Source of the DNA: an uncultured Bacteroidales bacterium
GTDB lineage: Bacteria; Bacteroidota; Bacteroidia; Bacteroidales; UBA932
Length of the DNA: 64,000 nucleotides
Assembly: GCA_944326355.1 (NCBI GenBank)
Contig: CALVDO010000002.1
Span: 62,001-126,000, forward strand
Reading direction: 5' to 3'
The notes under the pieces: generated by a model
Told to the model about the DNA's origin: nothing
What the model saw: only the letters and a program-made list of their open reading frames with translations
Database searches by the model: none
Position numbers and translations under genes: made by a program
Shown: in pieces, positions 9,670 to 16,137 of the stretch
Numbering within the stretch: position 1 is the first letter of the stretch
Layout of the letters: each line of letters opens with the position of its first letter

Positions 9670-9677
9670 TAATTTTG
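9670..9677 (+). promoter_or_regulatory. -7 element upstream of the decayed lipoprotein gene
   Basis: TAATTTTG fits TAnnTTTG and sits 31 bases before the ATG at 9709, so the promoter seems to outlive the gene. The rest of 9504-9708 shows no coding potential. Confidence 0.5.
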
Positions 9678-9708
9678 TTTAGTGACTAACTTAAAAAAGA
9701 ACTGAGTT

Positions 9709-10878
9709 ATGCTAAGCAAATTATCCAAATCAATCTTATTTCCTGGTTCCTGAACTTGCCGACGGAGGCGCCGTGGAATGATCCGTGTCAAACCCGGAAG
9801 TGGCCACAGTGGACAACACGGGAAGAATCATTGCCCAAGGATCGGGAGAGGCCACGGTAACCGCTTCCTGCAGCGGCATTTCCGCCGACTGCAAAGTATA
9901 TGTGACAGGCGATCCGCAGGTCGGTGATTTCTATTACGCCGACGGAAAGTGGTTCTCTTCCCCTATTGAAGGCAAGCAGCCAGTCGGCATAATATTCTAT
10001 GTAGGTGATCCCACAAAAGACGATCCGGCTCTGAAGAATGAGCATCCGGAATGCAGACACGGCCTTATCAGAGGCCTGTATCCCGGTTCCTGGTACTACG
10101 CCATTGCGGTGGGTATGGATGACGGCGGCAACAGGACGACATCATTCGTGACAGAGAAATTCCAGGCCGCTCCGATAGAGATGAACGGCGCGACCTTCAC
10201 CATGTCATGGGACGGAGACCGGAAGGAGATGACCGTAACACCTTCCACAGACGACATCCGTTATTTTTACGGAGCATTAAAACAATCTGAGATAGACAAT
10301 ATGGATATGTCTCTGGAAGAGAGCCTGAAATCATATTTCGACGAAGAGATAGCCTATGGCCTGCAGATGGGATTCACCAGAGAGGAAACCATGGACGGAC
10401 TGCTTTCACAGGGCAAGGCCATATTCGACAGCGAGCGCCTACATCCACATGGCCGGGACTGAGTCCTGAAGAGTGTCTGGAACAGCTCTTGGGAAATCAT
10501 GTCCTCGACTCGCACGTCTCCAGCTGATCACAGAGCGGGACCGTAACCGGACTGACAGCCTCCACCGAATATCACATACTTCTGTTCGGGTATCAGAGCG
10601 GAGTGGCGACCACCGGTCTCGTGTCGGACACCTTCACCACGGATGAAGACGGAAATCCTGAGGACCTGCAGTTCAGCTTCTCGTTCAGCGACGTGACATC
10701 GTCTTCCCTGACGGTGGAAATCAGGCCTACGCCTGAAAACGCCCTGTATTTCGGAGCTCTTGTCAGCGCAACCTTTACGGAGGATGACTTTAAGCAATAT
10801 ATTGAACAGGTGGCACAGTGGTACATTCAGTTCGGCATGGCGACTGATGTGGACAGGATTCCGGACAGCCGTCTATAT
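9709..10878 (+). pseudogene. Decayed Big_2/FN3-like secreted protein gene
   Basis: An ATG at 9709 opens a lipoprotein-like start (MLSKLSKSILF) that stops after 14 codons. A second frame carries AVE-stop-SVSNPEVATVDNTGRI (stop TGA at 9779) and continues as a Big_2 Ig-like domain (IIAQGSGEATVTASC) with no break until 10462. Frameshifts near 10435-10455 and a stop near 10527 follow; then STEYHILLFGYQSGVATTG resumes in another frame. Two related modules can be seen, each an FN3-like strand block followed by a helix (SEIDNMDMSLEESLKSYF; TEDDFKQYIEQVAQWYIQF). The 3' end runs into the antisense tail of the SGNH gene at 10879. Several independent lesions make sequencing error unlikely. Probable original role: a surface or secreted Ig-like lipoprotein. 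Confidence 0.78.
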
Positions 10879-11817
10879 TCAATGCTCCTGCTGATCTCGG
10901 CAGCAGGCTGTAGACAGGGCGCGGATCAGACGCCGGGTATAAAGGGCGACGCCCTTGCCGTTGGCGTGCTCCGGGCGGTTGAACAGCAGTTCGTCCCCGA
11001 ACACCGCGTCTGACTGCGGGAACAGATAGCATATGCCGTGACGCGCATATTCCTTCTCAAGGAAAACCGCTGCGTCACGGCTTTTCTCGTATGTCTCCTC
11101 CTGAAGCACAGGAGGCAGTATCCACACCTGACAGCCTTTCGCTTCAATTTGCGATATCATCGCACACACTCTGTCAAAGCATCTTTCCCTCTTGCGGTCA
11201 TCTGGAGACACAGTGATTGTCTGAGGCTCTATGTGCCCTGCCGACGGAGCAGTCCAGTGCGCCTCCTCATCCCCGTATGAGTTGAATCCTGAGCATCTGT
11301 AGTCCCATCCCGACTTGGATTTATGCACGAGCAGATCCTTTATCTTGGTCTTCAGCAGCACATACGTCCCTTTGATGACGATGCCCATATTGCCGGGCGA
11401 CAAGTCCGCCAGCTTCTCCGGATAATAATCCACGAGAAAAGGAATCGAAGTGGTCTCTCCCACTCCTCCGCCCGCTCCCGTGAACAGGCCCATCGACAGC
11501 AGGACTATGTCTCCGGGGCGTGAGTCCTCGAGGGCCTCCCTGACGATGAAGTCAAAGCCGAGTCCGGCATGAAGAGAAGTGTTGACTACGTCCAGCCCGA
11601 GACTGTCTTGTATCATCCTGCTGTTCACCGCAAATGCCGCATTGCTTCCTCCGGCGATCAGAATCCTGCCGTCAGACGGTCCGGAGGCGAGCTCCTTCTT
11701 CATCCCGTATGCCTTGAGATAACCGTCCGGATCAGAAGGAAGGATGAATATCGCCGCCCACGGAAGGATGAACGCGAAGAGAAAGAAGAGCAGAAGACCT
11801 GTGATAAACTTTTTCAT
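10879..11817 (-). CDS. Membrane-anchored SGNH-like protein (DltD/AlgX-like partner of the MBOAT)
   Basis: The 312-residue protein has one N-terminal membrane anchor (MKKFITGLLLFFLFAFILPW) and a periplasmic SGNH/GDSL-like fold. Block I is ILIAGGSNAAFAV with Ser58 as putative nucleophile. A C-terminal PEHANGKGVALYT (His284) may supply the catalytic His. Such proteins partner MBOAT acyltransferases (DltD with DltB, AlgX/AlgJ with AlgI) and complete acyl transfer to, or hydrolysis from, an extracytoplasmic polymer. It is the last gene of the FkbH-ACP-VOC-MBOAT operon, 64 bases after the MBOAT stop. The block I Ser context is divergent (GGSNAAF rather than GDS), so activity is inferred. Confidence 0.68.
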   Translation of the reverse strand: MKKFITGLLLFFLFAFILPWAAIFILPSDPDGYLKAYGMKKELASGPSDGRILIAGGSNAAFAVNSRMIQDSLGLDVVNTSLHAGLGFDFIVREALEDSRPGDIVLLSMGLFTGAGGGVGETTSIPFLVDYYPEKLADLSPGNMGIVIKGTYVLLKTKIKDLLVHKSKSGWDYRCSGFNSYGDEEAHWTAPSAGHIEPQTITVSPDDRKRERCFDRVCAMISQIEAKGCQVWILPPVLQEETYEKSRDAAVFLEKEYARHGICYLFPQSDAVFGDELLFNRPEHANGKGVALYTRRLIRALSTACCRDQQEH

Positions 11818-11852
11818 GCCGTTTGATTTTTCTGTCAGACGCCTGCGGCGGC

Positions 11853-11897
11853 AATGACTCAGAAACTGAAATATGAATGACTCAGAAACTGAAATAT
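11853..11897. repeat. 23-bp tandem duplication at the MBOAT gene 3' end
   Basis: AATGACTCAGAAACTGAAAT... occurs at 11853-11874 and again at 11876-11897. The right copy holds the last MBOAT codons and its stop; the left copy is a spare tail lying between the MBOAT and SGNH genes. Confidence 0.9.
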
Positions 11898-13411
11898 ATG
11901 AATTCGTTTGAATTGGTGGCGAACATCATTACAACTATGAACACGGCCGCATAGAAGGCTATCCGCATGGCTCTGGGACGGAAGATTCTCCACGACGGGG
12001 CGGCGAACACATATTCCTTTTTCCGTCCGTACCACTCCCACGCCACAGCTCCGAAAGAGAGAAGAAGCGCCGCTCCGGATATCACGAGTTCCCTTCCGGT
12101 CAGTCCGAAAGTCAACGGAGGCCGGCCGGCGCCGGTAAAAATAGCCGTAAAGCAGTCCGCGACCCCTGCCAGAGACGGAGCCCTGAATATGATGAGCCCC
12201 AAGGCCACGAGAAGGTATGTGGAGGCCATCTTCGCTGCGTCCGAAGCAGACGGGAGACCAAATCTGCCCTCCTTCAGCTTTGACTTCCTGAAAAATGCGC
12301 CCGAATACATCAGCGGGACATAGAGAAGGCCGTGATACAGTCCGAACAGAAGGAAAGTCCAGCTTGCCCCGTGCCACATTCCTATCAGCACGAAAGTGAT
12401 GATGATAGCCAGCACAGAGCCGTGCGTGCCCCAGTCCCTGAACCTGACGTTGAGAGGCATGAACACATAGTCGGTGAGCCATGAGGTGAGCGAGATGTGC
12501 CAGCCGCGCCAGTATTCGGCTATGTTTCTGGCGAAGAACGGGTAGCTGAAGTTCCGCGCCACCCTGAATCCCAATATCTTGCCGACTCCTATAGCCATAT
12601 CTGAATAGCCCGAGAAGTCCATGTACATCTGCACAGGATAGACAAGGACCGCGATGAGGACCGACACCGTCGACTGGGATGCCATGTCGCTCCAGCACGC
12701 ATCCGTCAGCACAGCGAGATTGTCCGCCAAGAGCATCTTCTTCACTATGCCCCAGAGTATCTGCCGGCAGCCGTCCGAAGCCATCGGCAGGCTGAATCTC
12801 CTGAGCGTCGCCAGCTGCGGCAGGAAGGCCTTTGGCCTGTCGATAGGTCCCGAGAGCATCGTCGGGAAGAAGGACACATAGGCAGCGAAGGAGATGAAGT
12901 CGCGAGTGGGGGCGATGACTCCGCGCCGGATGTCTATCACATAGCTCATCAGCTTGAAGACGAAGAAGCTCACTCCCACCGGCAGGACTATCCCGAGAGC
13001 GTGCATTCCCGGACGGAAGCCGAAAAGGGACAGCAGGTCGGCAAACGACTCTATGAAGAAGTCAAGATACTTGAAATACAGAAGACTGCCGATGCCCGAC
13101 ACGACGCCGGCAGCTGAAAAGAGTCCCGCCACCCGCTCATTGCTCCCGCCGAATCTCCCCGCAGCAAGGCCGAAAAGCCAGTAGAGGACTATGACGCCAC
13201 CAAGAAGCGGCAGCATCCGAGGCTCGGCAAAGGCATAGAACACGATGTTGCCGGCAAGAAGCCACAGATTCTGCAGCTTCCTCCGCACTTCGTCGGCATC
13301 TGCGTCGATGCCGGCGCGAGCGCCGCACTTCCGGCCGAGGCAGGGAATGGCACTGTAGACCGCGAAAAAGACCGCGAAAAACAGCAGAAATTCCAGAGAG
13401 TTTACAGTCAT
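11882..13411 (-). CDS. MBOAT-family membrane acyltransferase (AlgI/DltB-like)
   Basis: A 509-residue polytopic membrane protein. Signature blocks of the AlgI/DltB branch are present: FFPTMLSGPIDRPKAFLPQL (~181-200), QMYMDFSGYSDMAIG (~261-275), EYWRGWHISLTSWLTDYVFMPL (~299-320) and GMWHGASWTFLLFGLYHG, which holds the putative catalytic His347 and the second conserved His360. These enzymes move an acyl group across the inner membrane onto an extracytoplasmic acceptor. The start overlaps the VOC stop by 4 bases (ATGA), so translation is probably coupled. With an ACP and an FkbH protein in the same operon, the donor is likely an acyl- or glyceryl-S-ACP rather than an acyl-CoA; this is inference. 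Confidence 0.9.
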   Translation of the reverse strand: MTVNSLEFLLFFAVFFAVYSAIPCLGRKCGARAGIDADADEVRRKLQNLWLLAGNIVFYAFAEPRMLPLLGGVIVLYWLFGLAAGRFGGSNERVAGLFSAAGVVSGIGSLLYFKYLDFFIESFADLLSLFGFRPGMHALGIVLPVGVSFFVFKLMSYVIDIRRGVIAPTRDFISFAAYVSFFPTMLSGPIDRPKAFLPQLATLRRFSLPMASDGCRQILWGIVKKMLLADNLAVLTDACWSDMASQSTVSVLIAVLVYPVQMYMDFSGYSDMAIGVGKILGFRVARNFSYPFFARNIAEYWRGWHISLTSWLTDYVFMPLNVRFRDWGTHGSVLAIIITFVLIGMWHGASWTFLLFGLYHGLLYVPLMYSGAFFRKSKLKEGRFGLPSASDAAKMASTYLLVALGLIIFRAPSLAGVADCFTAIFTGAGRPPLTFGLTGRELVISGAALLLSFGAVAWEWYGRKKEYVFAAPSWRIFRPRAMRIAFYAAVFIVVMMFATNSNEFIYFSF

Positions 13412-13911
13412 CTCTTATCCGTCTCTGATGAAGACTCCTCAACGGGGAATGAAGACGCCATGACAGGGGATGAAGATGCCGTGACAGGGGATGAAGACGC
13501 CGCCCCGGAGAAAGCCTCCAGCATCTCCACATATCCGACATCCTTCCTGTACATGTAGCAGATCCGCCTCCCGTCCATGGCAGCAGCCTCGACAGGCCTG
13601 AACAGAGGAATGTAGCCGTCCGCAGTCATCGCCTCGAATGCGGCCTCGATGTCATCCGTCTCATAGCACACATGATATGGAGACACGCCGCCTCTCTTGA
13701 GCAGCTTCGTCACGGAAGACTTATCTTCCGACGGGGCGACAAGCTCCAGCCGAGGGAACCCGGGCTGCTCTAAAAAGCAGATCCGCGTCTTCTGCAGCGG
13801 ATCCGTCACCACCTCCGACGCACTGTAGCCGACAGCCCGATAAGCTGCGGCCGTCGCGGAGATATCGTCTGTGACTATCCCCAGATGATGGAACCGGCAA
13901 CCCTTCAGCAT
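13408..13911 (-). CDS. VOC-family (glyoxalase/methylmalonyl-CoA epimerase-like) protein
   Basis: Starting at the ATG at 13911, which overlaps the ACP stop, the protein is 167 residues. The N-terminal ~135 residues show two beta-alpha-beta-beta-beta modules of the VOC superfamily: FHHLGIVTDDISATAAAYRA, RLELVAPSEDKSSVTKLLKR, PYHVCYETDDIEAAFEAMTA and VGYVEMLE. The metal-ligand pattern (His near the start, Glu in RLEL, His in PYHVCYE, Glu in VEMLE) resembles methylmalonyl-CoA epimerase. The C-terminal tail is a 7-residue repeat (SSSPVTA, SSSPVMA, SSFPVEE). In this operon it may isomerise or trim the carrier-bound acyl unit; that is a guess. An ATG farther upstream would extend it inside the ACP gene and is less likely. 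Confidence 0.75.
   Translation of the reverse strand: MLKGCRFHHLGIVTDDISATAAAYRAVGYSASEVVTDPLQKTRICFLEQPGFPRLELVAPSEDKSSVTKLLKRGGVSPYHVCYETDDIEAAFEAMTADGYIPLFRPVEAAAMDGRRICYMYRKDVGYVEMLEAFSGAASSSPVTASSSPVMASSFPVEESSSETDKR
13445..13507. repeat. Three 21-bp tandem repeats in the VOC gene tail
   Basis: Units at 13445-13465, 13466-13486 and 13487-13507 (core GGGGATGAAGA[CT]GCC) encode the Ser/Pro/Val-rich heptads at the C-terminus of the VOC protein. The frame is kept. Confidence 0.88.
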
Positions 13912-14147
13912 AGCTTGGCGGCGACGCTGTCCACAAGATCCCCGACATTGGCCCAGGAAAGGATCTCCTTCGAGGAGAACCTTATCCCGAATGCCTTTTC
14001 GACAGCCACCACAAGCTGTATATGGGTCAGCGAATCCCACTCCTCAACATCGTCAGCCACAGTCTGCGGCGTAAGGACGATCCCCTCATTGTCGAGCACG
14101 TCACGAAAGATGGTCTCGAGCTGTTTCAGAATCTCTACTTTTTCCAT
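13905..14147 (-). CDS. Acyl carrier protein
   Basis: An 80-residue acidic helical carrier. The phosphopantetheine attachment motif is EEWDSLTHIQLV with Ser39; the fourth helix ends VGDLVDSVAAKLC. It is shorter than polyketide carrier domains and close in form to stand-alone D-alanyl or FkbH-associated carriers. Its stop overlaps the VOC start (ATG inside the last codons), and the FkbH-like gene lies 45 bases upstream. It presumably carries the unit made by the FkbH-like protein and hands it to the MBOAT. It looks like a dedicated carrier, not the fatty-acid ACP, because it is embedded in this operon and has a divergent sequence. Confidence 0.9.
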   Translation of the reverse strand: MEKVEILKQLETIFRDVLDNEGIVLTPQTVADDVEEWDSLTHIQLVVAVEKAFGIRFSSKEILSWANVGDLVDSVAAKLC

Positions 14148-14192
14148 TGTATCGCTATATTTTCTTCTCCGCCTCTCCTTTTGCCGGTCTCG

Positions 14193-15926
14193 TTATTCGG
14201 CAGGGAGGCTCCGTCTTATGCAGGTGTCGGCAGCCTTGAAGTCCTCAAGGTCAAGCCTGTATTCACACTTTCCGTCATTTTCCCCCACAAGGGTGAAGCC
14301 CATGTCCGGATACAGCGACGCCACCATGGAGTTCTTCGGAGTCGGGACATATTCCCCGACCACATATCTGCAGCCGTTCGCCTTCGCATATTCGGCGATG
14401 GCATTGAGAGTGAAGTTCTCCATTCCCCGCTTGAGTACCCTGCAGCTCATGAGCCACGTGTCCACGAAAAGAGTCTCCGAAGAGATCTTCTTGAGTATCA
14501 CGACGCAGATGAGGCCGTTGTCTCCGAACCTGTCCTTCAGGGAGAAGGCCAGACACCCGAACTCCGGATCGGCAGCCATTGCCCTGACTTCGGACTCGGA
14601 ATAACGTCTCGTCCTGAGATTGAACTGATTGCTTCTCTGGGTAAGCTGTGCCACCCGAGGGATGTTGAAGTCATTGAACGGAGTCACTTCCGCCACCATA
14701 TCGAGCGACTTGAGATAGGCAGTCTCGTCAGTAAAACGGAAACGTTCCGAAACTCTCTGCGCCTCGATTCTGTACATCCTCGTCCTGTCTGAGTCCTCCC
14801 CCGAATGCGACGCCGTCTCAAAAAGATTCAGCGAGCTGAGGAAATCGACATACTCTGCGGGATCCTCCGGCATCTCCGGCACGATCACTTCAGGCAGATT
14901 CTCCCGCACGATGTTCCTCTCGAACGGATTGTCATCGATGAAGACCATCGAATCATAGCCTATGTTGAGAATGGAGCGTATTCTTCTGACGTTGTCTGCC
15001 TTGTTGTCCCAGTTGGCGATGAAGACGGCTATGTCGTCAAGACGCAGGACCATCTCCGGATTCTTCTCAAAGGGCTCCCGGGCCTTGTCCTCGTCATTCT
15101 TGCTGCATACGGTGAGAATTATTCCCCTCCGCTTCAGCTTGAGCAGCCACTGCTGAAACTCGGTGAAGGCTTTTCCGATGCCGAGATGTCCCACCTGCAG
15201 ATTCTCCCATCCGTCATCGCCTACGACTCCGCCCCAGAGCGTATTGTCCAGATCCAGCACCAGACACTTCACCAGCTTCCCGCGCATGGCGCTGATCATG
15301 TCCCAGATGCCGGAAGCCACACGGGGCAGGGCATCGACGCTCAACACCATGTCAGTGCTCACATAGATGTTCGGATCGAAGAGAAAGTCACGGCCGCAGG
15401 CGTTCTGCAGGGAGGCGAGATCATAGATGAAAAGGTCCGGCCGGACGGAAGCCAGCTCCATCAGCCCGAGGTTGAGCCTGCGAATCTGCCTGATGAAAGA
15501 CCCGGGCACCTTGTTGGCGTAATTGCCGAAGACTCCGTCGTCAGCCTCCGGGTAGTTCAGATATATTATCTTCCCGCCGAATGAATCGCAGAGGGCCCTG
15601 ACGAACTCCAGCCGCTCGTCGGCGAGCGCAGCGGCCTCGGAGGGCGTCATCCCCGCATGCCTGTCCATGAGCCTGCGCGTAGACTGGAAGACGACCGCAT
15701 ACTCAGCCCCGAAGGCATGGAAATCAGACCCCTGATCCAGCACCTGCCTCTCCACCTGATTGTACTCCGCCTCGAACATCTCGACGGCGCAGCCGCGGTC
15801 ATAACCCTCACCGATGAGAGCCTGAGCCAGCAGCTGAGTGGCAGTATCCCCAAGCAGGGCAATTCTGACCTTCTCTGCGGGCGGCTCCTTTCTGAGGTTT
15901 CTTCTCAATTCAACAAAAGTCTTCAT
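14193..15926 (-). CDS. FkbH-like HAD-IIIC protein (carrier loading)
   Basis: The 577-residue protein has the three FkbH parts: an N-terminal SGNH-like domain (~18-210, with IALLGDTATQLLAQAL), a HAD phosphatase core (CLVLDLDNTLWGGVVGDDG, nucleophile Asp225, second Asp227; SMVFIDDNPFERNIVRENLP), and a C-terminal GNAT-like region (~415-560, FSLKDRFGDNGLICVV). FkbH proteins dephosphorylate 1,3-bisphosphoglycerate and load a D-glyceryl unit on an ACP in polyketide pathways; related Bacteroidales proteins sit with ACP and MBOAT genes. It is the first gene of the operon. Glyceryl is the best guess for the loaded unit but cannot be read from sequence. Confidence 0.9.
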   Translation of the reverse strand: MKTFVELRRNLRKEPPAEKVRIALLGDTATQLLAQALIGEGYDRGCAVEMFEAEYNQVERQVLDQGSDFHAFGAEYAVVFQSTRRLMDRHAGMTPSEAAALADERLEFVRALCDSFGGKIIYLNYPEADDGVFGNYANKVPGSFIRQIRRLNLGLMELASVRPDLFIYDLASLQNACGRDFLFDPNIYVSTDMVLSVDALPRVASGIWDMISAMRGKLVKCLVLDLDNTLWGGVVGDDGWENLQVGHLGIGKAFTEFQQWLLKLKRRGIILTVCSKNDEDKAREPFEKNPEMVLRLDDIAVFIANWDNKADNVRRIRSILNIGYDSMVFIDDNPFERNIVRENLPEVIVPEMPEDPAEYVDFLSSLNLFETASHSGEDSDRTRMYRIEAQRVSERFRFTDETAYLKSLDMVAEVTPFNDFNIPRVAQLTQRSNQFNLRTRRYSESEVRAMAADPEFGCLAFSLKDRFGDNGLICVVILKKISSETLFVDTWLMSCRVLKRGMENFTLNAIAEYAKANGCRYVVGEYVPTPKNSMVASLYPDMGFTLVGENDGKCEYRLDLEDFKAADTCIRRSLPAE

Positions 15927-16013
15927 CGGCTCTCTGATTCATTCGGCTGCCGCTTCGGGGCAACCCTCTGAACGGGCGTCCGGAAGCCGGCTCAAAAATG
16001 CGGAAAACAGGTG

Positions 16014-16021
16014 CAAAAATA
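16014..16021 (-). promoter_or_regulatory. Putative -7 element of the FkbH operon
   Basis: Reads TATTTTTG on the minus strand, 88 bases upstream of the FkbH-like start. It lies just past the terminator-like T-run of the upstream gene, as expected for an independent operon. Confidence 0.5.
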
Positions 16022-16023
16022 CT

Positions 16024-16117
16024 AAAAAATGAGGACATCCGAATACCGGCATTGATCCGGATGCCCAGACCTGACGCAATTCAGGCGCAGACGGTCCAGA
16101 CCTGTCCGCGCCTGAAT
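16024..16117 (-). terminator. Two hairpins after the EF-G2-like gene
   Basis: A 10-bp stem (ATTCAGGCGC at 16079-16088 with GCGCCTGAAT at 16108-16117) is followed on the minus strand by a second stem (CATCCG, 16036-16063) and then a T6 run (16024-16029). The second hairpin is the more terminator-like, but its stem is short. Confidence 0.45.
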
Positions 16118-16137
16118 GAATCACGTCGGGAGAAGCG

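Noticed and set aside
10603..11013. An apparent 136-residue protein
   Set aside because: Its first half belongs to the decayed Ig-like gene; past 10879 it only reads the antisense of the SGNH gene tail.
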